Of a stretch of DNA of 37,818 nucleotides, positions 21,900-31,040 are shown in pieces. The notes beneath the pieces were generated by a model, which searched no databases, had not been told where the DNA came from, and worked only from the letters and a program-made list of their open reading frames with translations. How positions within the stretch are numbered: the stretch's first letter is position 1; each line of letters starts with the position of its first letter. Position numbers and translations under genes: made by a program. This DNA comes from a virus: positions 1-37,818 of the IMG/VR virus record IMGVR_UViG_3300020411_003973. The stretch is one strand, 5' to 3'.

Positions 21900-23303
21900 T
21901 TATCCTCTTTTCTTGTTTAAGGAGCCTCGAAGCTCAAGGTCGACTTGTGATGGGTCCGATTTTGACATTTCAGCCAGCTGCTTTCTGTGCTGATATTTGA
22001 ATCTTGTTTGACCATGCCAATATTCGCCTTCTCTTATAAACTTACTATCCATGTGCCCCTTTGTCAAGTCATTAATGTAATTTAAGCCAGCAATGGGGCC
22101 CATGACGTTATTTGAATTCAAAACAATATCAACGTGGTGAGCAAAGCTAGTTTCAGAAAGTTGATGGCCGGTCTCGGCCAGGCGTAAGTGCAATATTATC
22201 TTTAGCCAATATTCATCTCCATACACCATCTCTTCAAGTTCGCTTTTTGGATCATCAGGCCCCGGCAGGGGCTGTCTATTCTCGTATTGTCTTTTTACAG
22301 TATCAACAAAACAGTCTCCATCAAAAGAAGACTTATGAAATCTTAATTTAATATAAGAACTATACTGTCCATAGAAAGAACTGTAAAGATCAAACATGCT
22401 TTTTCTCAAGTTCTCAATTTCTCTTAAGTGTGATTTTTGATAGTAAACATCAAACACACTATCAAACTCCAGGCCATAATTTGCCAAGTATTTTGCAGCA
22501 CCAGACACAAGCTCGGCGCCTTCCTCTAATCCAGTTTGCTTATTTTTTTTAAAATATTTGCCGCCGGAAGCAACATTAAAAACTATACGCCAAGGTGCGT
22601 TTCTATCGACCATAAAGCCAAACTTTCTAGCTGTTTCTACAAAGTGATCATAGTTGTAATCATTTACATATTGAGGAATCTTGTTGTTGGCTACTACATG
22701 AGGCTCACTAGCTATATCGATCATAAGCCCGCTTGCATATGGAGAGCAATGATTGGACAATATAAACCCAGTCATGGTGACCGGAAAATAGTAAGCAATT
22801 CTTGAAGCGTACCTTAAAAATTCGCGAACAAAATCATTAAAATCATGTATTTTTTCATGGCGGCGGTCCACGCTTAGGTACTCTTGCACGAAATTTACAT
22901 ACATTTTTTGCATGTGCTTGCTGTAATTATAGGCAATATCACCACTCCTTTGAGCTTTATAAGCCTTGAGGAAGCGATTATACGGACTGTCTTTAACAAG
23001 GAAAGTTTTTCTTTGATAGTTGGCCTGCAGGTCGCTAAAGGCTTCAGCAGCAAAGTCAGCAACCCACTCTGTTGAGCGCCCGGCGGAAATTTGTTCAAGA
23101 TTTTCTTTCTCTAGGTATATTGCGTTGCCCTCCCTATCAATACGACCATAAAACAAGTGTTTCTTTTCCAAATCAAACTGAGGCGCAGGCGTGCTGAGAA
23201 AGTTTTTTCGTGCGGCTTTCTCGGCAGCAATATTTGCTAACACCTTTGAAGTTTTCCAAAAGCGCTGCTGGGCATCAAATATAGCTTTAGAGAGTTTTGG
23301 CAT
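21900..23303 (-). CDS. Probable virion protein of unknown function (degenerate M15-like stretch)
   Basis: This 467-residue protein, rich in Tyr, Phe and His, is encoded at the end of the tail and baseplate genes and overlaps the 909-residue gene at TAATG. I do not recognise a named family. Residues 187-197 (S-P-Y-A-S-G-L-M-I-D-I) have the spacing of the SxHxxGxAxD zinc motif of VanY/M15 peptidases but with Tyr for the His ligand. KFGF and APWRIVFNV (227-244) follow, roughly where VanY has a GF element and HxE strand. If related, it is probably not a zinc peptidase any more. A baseplate or fibre-associated role is inferred from position. Confidence 0.55.
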   Translation of the reverse strand: MPKLSKAIFDAQQRFWKTSKVLANIAAEKAARKNFLSTPAPQFDLEKKHLFYGRIDREGNAIYLEKENLEQISAGRSTEWVADFAAEAFSDLQANYQRKTFLVKDSPYNRFLKAYKAQRSGDIAYNYSKHMQKMYVNFVQEYLSVDRRHEKIHDFNDFVREFLRYASRIAYYFPVTMTGFILSNHCSPYASGLMIDIASEPHVVANNKIPQYVNDYNYDHFVETARKFGFMVDRNAPWRIVFNVASGGKYFKKNKQTGLEEGAELVSGAAKYLANYGLEFDSVFDVYYQKSHLREIENLRKSMFDLYSSFYGQYSSYIKLRFHKSSFDGDCFVDTVKRQYENRQPLPGPDDPKSELEEMVYGDEYWLKIILHLRLAETGHQLSETSFAHHVDIVLNSNNVMGPIAGLNYINDLTKGHMDSKFIREGEYWHGQTRFKYQHRKQLAEMSKSDPSQVDLELRGSLNKKRG

Positions 23304-26032
23304 TACAAGGTCATCCTCTTGGTTTTCATTTTGCCATGGCCTAATGTTTTAGCATTTATAATCCTTGTCTCAAACGTTCCAGGCTCAATAACTATTTCTG
23401 TTTCTAAAATTAAGAAATAGCCTCCTAGATTTAGTTGATACGCTAAAGAGTTTCTGTCTTCTGCTGATCCTAGACCAAGAAAAGTTGGGTTAGCATAGAA
23501 AATCATCCCAGGGGTGAAAAGTGTATTTCCAACCAACGTCAAGTCAACGTCATAAGGAAACGCTAGCTGGCTTATTTGGTCGCCGCCAGCCTCAATAGAC
23601 TGCAGACTGCGCATTTCTGCTACGCCTGCGATATCTTGTTTTGAGAATTGCATTGTCTTTAAAAGCCCTCGGTCTGAGCCTATATTAAAATGATATATCC
23701 CGTCCTTTATATCAGAAACAGCTGTGCCAGTCCTTCTTCTTATGTCGCCAATTGATGACAACTGAAGAAGCAGGTAGTCGTAAGATTTGTGCACAGCGGA
23801 ATCAGACTTGTATGCGGCAGCAGCTTTTTCTTTATACATAGCCTTAAAGAAGCCATCGTCGACATTGATGACACGCTCGATGGGAAGTAGCTCCTCGCGA
23901 GTCCCGCTTTTGGTCTGGCGCCCGGGGAGGCTCACTTGCACATTCTCAACACGAGTTCCTCGTGGTTTGGCCGGGCGTATGCAATCAGCACCCATGCCAG
24001 GAAGCACAAGTTCATTCATAAATTTTCTGAGAAAGGTCCCAAGAGACATTGTGACAGCATCTCTTTTAATAACTGCATTTGTAAACCACTCTCTAAAAGT
24101 ATCGAAGGCTATAGGAAATTGAGACAAGTTGCAATGTTTAAGCTTACCGGTTCGGCTTCTGTATTCCATTGGTCCGATTAGTATTCGCACTCCAGACAAG
24201 ATAGAGTATAGTGAGTTCTCATCTTGTTCTTTCCAATAACTCTTTGGTTCAAAAATATATTTTTTATCCTCGTGCAGTTGCACGATGCCCGCGTTTTTGC
24301 ATGCTAATTCAATTACGTCACCAGCAAATATAAAGTGAAATTGATATCTCTCGCCCTCTCTCGCAGCTGTAATCAGCGATCTTGCGTTGTAGTCGACTGG
24401 CTTGTCTTTTTTGTCCTTACCTGCGCTCTCGCTACTTGGGCTTCTTGAAAATTCATCCGCATTTTTACTTACATCTGCCATCTTGGCGGCGTCAGCCAAA
24501 ATCTCGCTACAGACCGCAACTTTAAATGATTCCGCAGCATCACTAATTGCCGCGGTTGTTTGTTTCTTAATTCTTTCTTTTTCTTTTGCCTTGAGCTGCT
24601 CCTCTTCGCCAGCAGGTGTCATTTTAGCGCCCTTCGCCAAGGTGTTGCTTAGGCCTAAAACCTCATCCATTTTGCTGCTCGGCACGTTGGCACAAAACAA
24701 TCTAGTCCCCGTGCCTCGGTCTCCCTTGGCTCCATTAATAAGCTGACTCATGAAAGAGCGGTAAGCCGTTCGACGCAGGGCACCCGCCTTTTCATCAACA
24801 GAGGCTTTAAGACCCTGAACGAGTGCCGCGTCCTCGATATCTAACAGCACTTTCTCAGCATTTGTAGAAGATATTTTACCTTTTTTATTTCTAATCTTCT
24901 TGCCGGAAAACTCTTCATATATTTTTACAAAAGAGGGCATTTTAAGCAAGCGCGCGACGATAGATTCTCCGTCTGCGACGTCATCCTCCGAGTTTAAATC
25001 TTTGTTTGCCTCGGTAAGAAGAAGCTTGATTCTCCCCAGATTAACGGGGCTGGATTCGGGCGACGCGGTCGGCGATATATCACCCTCGCCATCTTTTTTT
25101 ACCTGCAAGGATGGTTGAAAAACATTTGCGTGGGCTGAAGAAATAGTAGTCTCAATTCGGCCAAAATAATCCGCACTAAGCTCTACACTACCATCGGCCT
25201 GTATACTAAAATCATGGCGATGGAGACTTAAAGACACCATTATATTTGAGTTTTCAAGTTTTTTTATGCACTCAATTTCTTTTTTATTAGTAATTCCCAA
25301 GCCACGCAAAGAAGATTCAGGCGGTATATTGTAGCCAATCAGCGCTCTGATTTCATAATGCTTGGGGTTGTATTCTTCTGTTTGGCGGTTTATCTTCCCT
25401 TCAGGAAACAATACCAAGTCAACATATCTTATATCGCGTTGGCCGGCTGGTCGGGCCACTAAATCTTTCAAACCTTTAAATTTTAAACTCAAAGAGCACT
25501 TAATATTCCTCTCTATGCCGCCATGGTCGCGTCCAATATGTCTTAATGTAAAAGACCTGAGGCCTACATTTCTCCAGTTTGCCTGAGAGGATTCAGATGC
25601 AAGATAGCTTGATACACTAGCAGACTGCTGTTTTCCGAAATTATCAGCAAATTTAATTTCTTTCATTGTTGGCTCTGAGAGGGGTATTATCTGACCTTCG
25701 TCATCGGTAGTAGTATACCTGACCTTGAAGAGTCGCACTTTTGGATGCAGAAGAGACAAAGTGGAGCTTTTGATGTTATAAAAACAACTCAAGTCACCTA
25801 AACCCTTCAGGGAGCTAACGATTGTTGGTGTGTGTCCTTTAATTTGGCGAAAAGTCCTGTATTCGAACAAATCCTCCCTAGAATTAGCGAATTCAAGAAC
25901 ACTGTCAATGTTTTGAGAAAGTATGCACTGTTGAATATTTCTATGTGTGCGCTCTTGGCGCAGAAAAGCCTTCCTTCTCTTTTCCTCCAGAACCTTAGGG
26001 TCTACTTTTTCTTTTTTTTCTTCTTTCGACAT
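23303..26032 (-). CDS. Large probable baseplate/tail structural protein
   Basis: This 909-residue protein has a Lys/Glu-rich N-terminus, several beta-rich segments and a conserved-looking C-terminus (about 815-905), with FPYDVDLTLVG, FTPGMIFYANP, LGGYFLILETE and FETRIINAK. The middle (about 330-520) is helical and charged. No catalytic motif is seen. Position after the LysM and tube-cap-like genes and the C-terminal beta pattern suggest a baseplate hub or wedge component. AGAGG precedes the start. The exact T4 counterpart is not identified. Confidence 0.6.
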   Translation of the reverse strand: MSKEEKKEKVDPKVLEEKRRKAFLRQERTHRNIQQCILSQNIDSVLEFANSREDLFEYRTFRQIKGHTPTIVSSLKGLGDLSCFYNIKSSTLSLLHPKVRLFKVRYTTTDDEGQIIPLSEPTMKEIKFADNFGKQQSASVSSYLASESSQANWRNVGLRSFTLRHIGRDHGGIERNIKCSLSLKFKGLKDLVARPAGQRDIRYVDLVLFPEGKINRQTEEYNPKHYEIRALIGYNIPPESSLRGLGITNKKEIECIKKLENSNIMVSLSLHRHDFSIQADGSVELSADYFGRIETTISSAHANVFQPSLQVKKDGEGDISPTASPESSPVNLGRIKLLLTEANKDLNSEDDVADGESIVARLLKMPSFVKIYEEFSGKKIRNKKGKISSTNAEKVLLDIEDAALVQGLKASVDEKAGALRRTAYRSFMSQLINGAKGDRGTGTRLFCANVPSSKMDEVLGLSNTLAKGAKMTPAGEEEQLKAKEKERIKKQTTAAISDAAESFKVAVCSEILADAAKMADVSKNADEFSRSPSSESAGKDKKDKPVDYNARSLITAAREGERYQFHFIFAGDVIELACKNAGIVQLHEDKKYIFEPKSYWKEQDENSLYSILSGVRILIGPMEYRSRTGKLKHCNLSQFPIAFDTFREWFTNAVIKRDAVTMSLGTFLRKFMNELVLPGMGADCIRPAKPRGTRVENVQVSLPGRQTKSGTREELLPIERVINVDDGFFKAMYKEKAAAAYKSDSAVHKSYDYLLLQLSSIGDIRRRTGTAVSDIKDGIYHFNIGSDRGLLKTMQFSKQDIAGVAEMRSLQSIEAGGDQISQLAFPYDVDLTLVGNTLFTPGMIFYANPTFLGLGSAEDRNSLAYQLNLGGYFLILETEIVIEPGTFETRIINAKTLGHGKMKTKRMTL

Positions 26033-26044
26033 TCTGAAGCCTCT

Positions 26045-26377
26045 TTAGTAGCCCAAGTAAGGCAAGACCGCCTCAAGAGGGAAGGGTATGTATATCACAT
26101 CGCCTTTCCTGAGGTGTGACTCAGTCGGCTTCTTATTAAAAAGGCCAATAACCCACCACATCTTTGGATCTGAATAGTGCTCACTGGCCAATTTAAAATA
26201 TCTGTCGCCTTCGCCCCAGATGTGCTCGATAGTTGAAAAATTTTCTATTTCAGAGACAGTTGGATGTCTGAAGATTGAAGTATCATATTGCCGAATGCTA
26301 GAAATGCCTCTACTCTTCAACAGTTGTTTGTAATTTTGTTTTTCATTTTTAAAAATATTGTTTTTAGAATATCTCAT
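26045..26377 (-). CDS. LysM-domain baseplate protein, gp53-like
   Basis: This 110-residue protein has a LysM-like domain at about 52-100: IWGEGDRYFKLASEHYSDPKMW, then WVIGLFN and LRKGDVIYIPFP. T4 baseplate wedge gp53 carries a comparable ELANAIYGNPQLYWVL segment, so this is probably a wedge protein or a small tail protein with the same fold. LysM domains often bind peptidoglycan, but in tail proteins they can be purely structural. ATGA overlap with the upstream gene shows coupling. Confidence 0.75.
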   Translation of the reverse strand: MRYSKNNIFKNEKQNYKQLLKSRGISSIRQYDTSIFRHPTVSEIENFSTIEHIWGEGDRYFKLASEHYSDPKMWWVIGLFNKKPTESHLRKGDVIYIPFPLEAVLPYLGY

Positions 26378-27222
26378 GTTTTTGTTTGACTCCCCATCAT
26401 TCCACTTGCGCCTGCTGCAGCAACCTTTCCATCAGCACCCTCGCTGGCGCCGGGCGCGTCTGCGACTGTTGGAGATGCTGATTTTGCCGGGCGCGTGGTG
26501 CCTTTGCCCAACCCATAGCCGTATGGGAATCCGATGGTATCACCGCCGCGCCACTCTCCACTTTGCAGATCCCAACCTAAAGAATGATCATGTACGACAC
26601 TTAGATTAACGCTTAGGCTAAAGTTTTTAGGAATCAAAAGTTTGCTGGGTCCGGACTTGCCTTTTAGTTTGCGATCCACACTGTCAAAGTCAATATAAAT
26701 AAATCCAGAATTTACCTCAGGTGAGACTTCAACTCCTGACATGGTGCACAAAAGACCTCGGTCGCCGCGTGCATGCGAAATCATATTTGCATACTTAACT
26801 CTAAACAACGGCGAAGCTGCAATAGACGTGGCGTCGCCTTGACTTGCGTACGCTGGGTATTGCGAGGCTATAAGCAGATTTAGATTATTTAAGTTCCTCA
26901 AAGCGCTCTCTTTTGACGTCGAAGGAACAGTCCAACTTATGCTTATTGTTCTTTCTGACTTCTGCCATATGTGATATGGGTCTGGGCGTCCAAAAGGCTG
27001 CTCTGGTTGGTGATCATGCCTAAAATTATCGGACATGCTCTTGATGAAGGCCATAAAAGTGATCACAGGAGCGTTTCTAACATGGACTGGAATGAACTCT
27101 AAAACTGTGCCAGTTTGAGCTTCTGGTGAAGAGCCAAAAGCGGCGTTGTCTTTTTTAAATTCAGCATTAACAGATGCCGCCTTACCAAGTGCTGCTCTTT
27201 CGTTTGCAAAAAATTTAGACAT
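26374..27222 (-). CDS. Probable tail tube cap/baseplate protein
   Basis: This 282-residue protein directly follows the tape measure gene, where T4 has genes 48 and 54 (tube cap and tube initiator). The core has FGRPDPYHIW, TISISWTVPS (about 92-101), SPLFRVKYANMI and ISLxVVHDH-type strands, giving a beta-rich pattern similar to tail tube-related proteins. The C-terminus (about 245-282) is Gly/Ala/Ser-rich and probably flexible. The assignment rests mainly on order and fold pattern. GGGAGGTG lies before the ATG. Confidence 0.55.
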   Translation of the reverse strand: MSKFFANERAALGKAASVNAEFKKDNAAFGSSPEAQTGTVLEFIPVHVRNAPVITFMAFIKSMSDNFRHDHQPEQPFGRPDPYHIWQKSERTISISWTVPSTSKESALRNLNNLNLLIASQYPAYASQGDATSIAASPLFRVKYANMISHARGDRGLLCTMSGVEVSPEVNSGFIYIDFDSVDRKLKGKSGPSKLLIPKNFSLSVNLSVVHDHSLGWDLQSGEWRGGDTIGFPYGYGLGKGTTRPAKSASPTVADAPGASEGADGKVAAAGASGMMGSQTKT

Positions 27223-27236
27223 CGATGCGCACCTCC

Positions 27237-29882
27237 CTATCTACCATAATTCTCAATTGTGTGCTCAATAAACTCTTTCAAGGTTCGGATGATTGTTTCG
27301 TATCCAACCTCAGCACCGCCTGTTTGAGAATTTTTAAGCTGCAGCTCGTACATTTTTTGTAATATGTCAAGACCGGCGCCTCCCATGGGATCAAGGCCAA
27401 TACCCATAGCTCGTCGAGTAGCTTCCGGGCCTGTTTCGGCCCTCAGTTCAGCCAAACCAGGGGCAGTACCAAGCTTGCGCTTTGTTAGCTCTTTTGCTTT
27501 CTTTTCAGCCTCAGTCTCAACTGGCTTAGCTTTAAGGTTTCTTTGATAATCTTTAAATTGCAGCACTGCATCGCGCATGGACGTTCCCGGATCGCGGTCT
27601 TTTATAAAGTCTTTCAGAGTTTTTGCTTTCGCTGCTTCTGCTTTCTTTGGCGTCGTAGCAGCCTTTTTTTGTTCTGCTTTCAATTTCTGCATTTTTTGAT
27701 TTACATGGAACTCTGCCATTTTTTGGGCTTTCGCTTCCATTTCTTCTTCTGACATGCCGGTCTTCTTGGCCCATTCGCCCATGACGGTCTTTGAATCTTT
27801 CAGCTGCCTTAGAGCCATCTCTTTCCTAGCTTCAAGCATCATCTTTCTCATCGCAGGCATGGCGCTAGCGGAGCCGACGAAATCTCTACCGCCGCCGCCA
27901 CCACCACCGGTCTTGGGCTTTCCTTTTGCCTTTGCGCGAAATTGCTCATTTTGCTCTTCGAGCATTTTCTTCAACGCTTCATCGTCGATTTTGCTCATAT
28001 CCACTACGTTTCGGGATTCGTCGAAGTACGTAGCCCGGGATCTTCCGCGATCAGCGCCGCGAAGCAAGCGCGCGGGGTCTTTTGCTTTGTTGAAAAAACC
28101 TTCGGCCGCGTCTGTGCCAGCTGTCAATGCGTGCATTGCCATCTCAGGCATGAGCGTAGCTAGCTTTGCAAGATTGCCGCCAATCTTCTCAGTAAGGATG
28201 CGAGAAATTTTATCGATATTGTCGGCCTGCTTGTAGACAACCGCGTTGACTCTGTCTGTCAAAGTCTGAGACGCGTCGAGCTTGTCCTGTATCAATTTTA
28301 AGTTTTTCGCAGGGTCTTTCGCATCCACAGCTTTGGCTTGTTTGTCTAACTCACCGGTCAAAGCTGAAGTAGTTGCACTAAACATTCTCTGCGCTGTGGG
28401 GACGTCCACCTTTAAGATGCCAGCAAAAACTTGCTGTTGTCGACGATCTAACTCAGAGAAATCTTTATCTAGGCCACCCATTGCTTTTTGTATTATTTTA
28501 ATTTTATCATCAGGCGCTGCGTGGACTAGCTCCATGACAGAGATCTTGTTTTGGCCCAGCATGGCGTTGAGGCGGCCGGCTGCTTCTGCGGCGCCTTCAA
28601 AAGTGTCCATGCCCATGGCCATATCGGTTAGTTTAGACACCTCGACACCAGTAGCTTTTGCGACTGCTTGCATGCCGGCAAAAGTCTTAATAATGTCTTT
28701 CTTGCCAAACATTGCAATCTTAGGAGCCATCTTGACAAAATCATCAAAATTCTGGTTTAGGTTAATATCCAGAGCGTCCCCAACAGCAAGTATGTGGTCC
28801 ATTGTTTTAACCATTTGCGGACCTTGCATTTGGAGCGCTCTGTTGAAGAAATCAAGCGTACCTGCAGTAGTTTTCGTACTGACGCCAAATTTTGCCAGAA
28901 CTGCCATTCGCTGACTTATGACAGTTGCGCCGGCACGGAGCCTTTTGTCGCTTTCTAGCTGCTCTCTTCTGAATGCCATAATAGTCGAAGTCAGATCAAC
29001 CATAGACTTTCTAGATTCTTTTGCTGTAATGCCAGTATCTTTTAGCGTACCGCCAAACTCTTCGTAAGCTTTCCGCGTTAAGCTCGCATCCGGTCCTGCA
29101 ATATCAGGATCAAGAGGCGCCATTGTGGCTACAAAGACATCACGCAAATTTTCAGACTGCAATCCGGTGGCTTTAACGAATGCTCTATATTCGTCATCCA
29201 TCTCGCCAATGGCATTCTTAAACTTAGTCTTCGCGCTATCCATAGTTGATTGAAGGGTATCCAAGCCAAACCCTGTGCCCTGGCCGAGGGCCTCACCAAG
29301 CTGTTGTTTAAAATACCCCATAGCGCCCAGCTTCTTAAACTCCGTGAACTTTCTGATGGCCTTCGCGACGGCGCCGGGGTCAGTGCCCATTTTCCCAGCA
29401 GGCGATGGTGCACCGGCAGTGCCCATCTTTCTCTGATTTTTATAATACTCTTCTTGTAGTCTGAGTCCTTTGCCCCACGCAGTGGCTTCTTTTTCCGCGG
29501 GACTCTGACCCTTGCCGGGTGCAGAAGAGGCTGCTTTGACTCTTTCGAACGAAGTAAGAACCTCCTTTAAGGAGGCGGTTATACCGGCTGTTCCGGTCTT
29601 AATTTCTGCAAGGATCTGCTTTACAGCTAGCGCTGCGTTAGCTTGCTCTTTGAGGCCGTCGGCTTTGACTTGCTTTTCAGCATCTTTGGCTAGCAACTCT
29701 GCCTGTTTTAGTCTAGTTTCGGCAAATTTGGTCATTTGCTCGCCAGACGTATTCACGACACGAAGAAGCTCTTGAAAACCAGCAACTTGCCCCTGTGTAA
29801 GGTTTGTAACTTGCAGCATGCCTTCTTTTAAGGCATTAAGGTTCTCTAGGGCTTCCTTTATTTTTTCTGGATCAAAGGCCAT
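27237..29882 (-). CDS. Tail tape measure protein
   Basis: This 881-residue, largely helical protein is rich in Ala, Lys and Glu. The N-terminal third is coiled-coil; the middle (about 330-500) has hydrophobic helices such as IAMFGKKDIIKTFAGMQAV and an AAGRLNAMLG segment; the C-terminal part has a poly-Gly stretch near residue 660 and Lys-rich helices. Position between the chaperone and the tube-cap-like gene is standard for a tape measure. Using the usual rule of about 0.15 nm per residue, the tail would be near 130 nm; this is only an estimate. GAGGAG precedes the ATG, and an ACTATTTATA box lies just upstream. Confidence 0.85.
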   Translation of the reverse strand: MAFDPEKIKEALENLNALKEGMLQVTNLTQGQVAGFQELLRVVNTSGEQMTKFAETRLKQAELLAKDAEKQVKADGLKEQANAALAVKQILAEIKTGTAGITASLKEVLTSFERVKAASSAPGKGQSPAEKEATAWGKGLRLQEEYYKNQRKMGTAGAPSPAGKMGTDPGAVAKAIRKFTEFKKLGAMGYFKQQLGEALGQGTGFGLDTLQSTMDSAKTKFKNAIGEMDDEYRAFVKATGLQSENLRDVFVATMAPLDPDIAGPDASLTRKAYEEFGGTLKDTGITAKESRKSMVDLTSTIMAFRREQLESDKRLRAGATVISQRMAVLAKFGVSTKTTAGTLDFFNRALQMQGPQMVKTMDHILAVGDALDINLNQNFDDFVKMAPKIAMFGKKDIIKTFAGMQAVAKATGVEVSKLTDMAMGMDTFEGAAEAAGRLNAMLGQNKISVMELVHAAPDDKIKIIQKAMGGLDKDFSELDRRQQQVFAGILKVDVPTAQRMFSATTSALTGELDKQAKAVDAKDPAKNLKLIQDKLDASQTLTDRVNAVVYKQADNIDKISRILTEKIGGNLAKLATLMPEMAMHALTAGTDAAEGFFNKAKDPARLLRGADRGRSRATYFDESRNVVDMSKIDDEALKKMLEEQNEQFRAKAKGKPKTGGGGGGGRDFVGSASAMPAMRKMMLEARKEMALRQLKDSKTVMGEWAKKTGMSEEEMEAKAQKMAEFHVNQKMQKLKAEQKKAATTPKKAEAAKAKTLKDFIKDRDPGTSMRDAVLQFKDYQRNLKAKPVETEAEKKAKELTKRKLGTAPGLAELRAETGPEATRRAMGIGLDPMGGAGLDILQKMYELQLKNSQTGGAEVGYETIIRTLKEFIEHTIENYGR

Positions 29883-29899
29883 TGGTGTCTCCTCGCTAG

Positions 29900-29909
29900 T
29901 ATAAATAGT
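29900..29909 (-). promoter_or_regulatory. ACTATTTATA box, copy C (candidate late promoter element)
   Basis: The coding strand reads ACTATTTATA 17 bases before the tape measure ATG, after the stop of the gp51-like frame. The ribosome site GAGGAG sits between box and start. Confidence 0.4.
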
Positions 29910-29937
29910 CTAATGGAGCAAACTAAACACAGCAGAA

Positions 29938-30120
29938 CTACTCGTTAGCCTTTTCGATCGCTTCTTTCTCATCTTCAAATTGCTTGTTCAGGCGTTGTAT
30001 ATACCAGCGTCGGAGACCGACAGGCAGGTTGTAAGCTTCAATGAAACTCCAACCTCCATGGTATTTGAGTAAAAAGAACTCCTCATATACGCCCTCAATG
30101 TATTCATCACCCAGGCCAAA
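29938..30120 (-). CDS. gp51-like C-terminal extension made by frameshift (no start codon)
   Basis: A second reading frame overlaps the end of the gp26-like gene and continues to a TAG at 29938. From the T-run onwards it encodes 59 residues: a helical EGVYEEFFLLKYHGGWSF segment, then AYNLPVGLRRWYIQRL and an acidic tail. The Y-x-LP-x(2-4)-R-x-W-(Y/F)-x(2)-R-L pattern resembles small gp51-type baseplate hub assembly or tail chaperone proteins. The frame contains no ATG, GTG or TTG between the preceding in-frame TAG (near 30160) and its end, so independent translation is unlikely. A +1 (or -2) shift at TTTTTTT would fuse it to the gp26-like protein. Frame-shifted chaperone pairs before the tape measure gene are a known theme in tailed phages. 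Confidence 0.75.
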   Translation of the reverse strand, partial: FGLGDEYIEGVYEEFFLLKYHGGWSFIEAYNLPVGLRRWYIQRLNKQFEDEKEAIEKANE

Positions 30121-30976
30121 AAAAGTCCGTATTAAACGGCACCTCCATGTCTTCTATATGACCACAGTTTGAACATGCAAACGTTTGGGTGAGGTCAACT
30201 GCAGGCGTAAGCTGCGAGTACAATTTTCTCAAGTGTTTTGAGTCAGAAATAGGCATAACGCCCACAAAGCGCTTGATTGTCCAACGATCATCGTCGCCGT
30301 TGACCGCCTTAATGATCATCATCAACTGGTCAGTTACAACTGATTCGCCTTTGCCCTTTTTGTTGCTGTTTTGAGCAAACAACTTTGACTCTTCGTGACC
30401 AGTCATTAGCGACACGCCAACAACAACTTTAGATTTTGGCAACTCAATCAAAAACAATCCAGACTCTTCATCATGTTTGATTTTATTTTCTGCCAAAAAG
30501 TTTTGATCTGTGCAGTTGTTAACTATCTTCTTCTCTTCCAAGTCAAAAACGTGCTCTTCGTTAGAAGAGCATGCAGGACACTCAACGATTGTCTCATATG
30601 AGCTTCCAAACGCACTTGCGCGGGCCGCAACCAGAATAGCGTTGCGATCGCCAGTCAACAAAGACAAACCTTTAATGTTCTTATTGACCATGATGCTATC
30701 AATAAGCCTATCGAGCGCAACACCTCTTTTTATGAGAGCCGTCGAGGATAAAATATCCTCCTCCTTGGCCGTCATAAACTTAATTTCTAAATCTTTGGCA
30801 CCGTGCAGCGGGTGACCTTCGGGATAAAACCGACCTGCTGAAGGTAATTCAACAAATTCAGTTGGAACCGAGAAAGATAAACCAGTTTGAGCTTGACCGC
30901 CGTTAAAAACCTCTGGTATTACGCCATCAGAAGCTTCGCCAGGCTTTGGTCCAAGCCGATCCTCATTGTTCCTCAT
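30107..30976 (-). CDS. gp26-like baseplate hub/tail chaperone protein
   Basis: This 289-residue protein matches the T4 gp26 baseplate family in its N-terminal FVELPSAGRFYPEGHPLHG (41-59) and the following KDLEIKFMTAKEEDIL. Two CxxC knuckles (C133/C136 and C268/C271) probably form one zinc site that brings the middle and C-terminus together. The zero frame stops at TGA just nine bases past a run of seven T residues, and a start-less second frame continues beyond, so this protein is likely made in a short and a frame-shifted long form. GAGAGG precedes the ATG. Confidence 0.8.
   Translation of the reverse strand: MRNNEDRLGPKPGEASDGVIPEVFNGGQAQTGLSFSVPTEFVELPSAGRFYPEGHPLHGAKDLEIKFMTAKEEDILSSTALIKRGVALDRLIDSIMVNKNIKGLSLLTGDRNAILVAARASAFGSSYETIVECPACSSNEEHVFDLEEKKIVNNCTDQNFLAENKIKHDEESGLFLIELPKSKVVVGVSLMTGHEESKLFAQNSNKKGKGESVVTDQLMMIIKAVNGDDDRWTIKRFVGVMPISDSKHLRKLYSQLTPAVDLTQTFACSNCGHIEDMEVPFNTDFFWPG
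30118..30124 (-). other. Candidate slippery site (seven T residues)
   Basis: The coding strand reads GAC TTT TTT TGG in the gp26-like frame, and the gp51-like frame continues as TTT GGC CTG. Moving between them needs a +1 or a -2 shift at the run of T. The zero-frame stop follows three codons later. Confidence 0.6.
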
Positions 30977-30988
30977 TCAAACCTCTCA

Positions 30989-31011
30989 AGAATGTTACAT
31001 TCTTATTATAC
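30989..31011 (-). promoter_or_regulatory. TATAAT box followed by a small hairpin before the gp26-like gene
   Basis: In the 64-base gap between tube and gp26-like genes the coding strand has TATAAT (31006-31011) and, one base on, AAGAATG-TAA-CATTCTT (30989-31005), a seven-base stem. No good -35 element is seen. The hairpin could protect the 5' end of a transcript or act as a weak 3' end for the tube message. Confidence 0.3.
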
Positions 31012-31040
31012 ACACATTAAAGATAAATTAAAGATTAATT

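Noticed and set aside
27754-28914. Long plus-strand frames opposite the tape measure gene
   Set aside because: The opposite strand is a convincing coiled-coil tape measure protein; these frames are Ser/Ala/Pro-biased mirror products.
1142-29909. TATAAATA on the plus strand as genuine T4 late promoters
   Set aside because: Transcription from it would run away from the genes it precedes, antisense to the upstream gene. The minus-strand reading ACTATTTATA was kept as the candidate instead.
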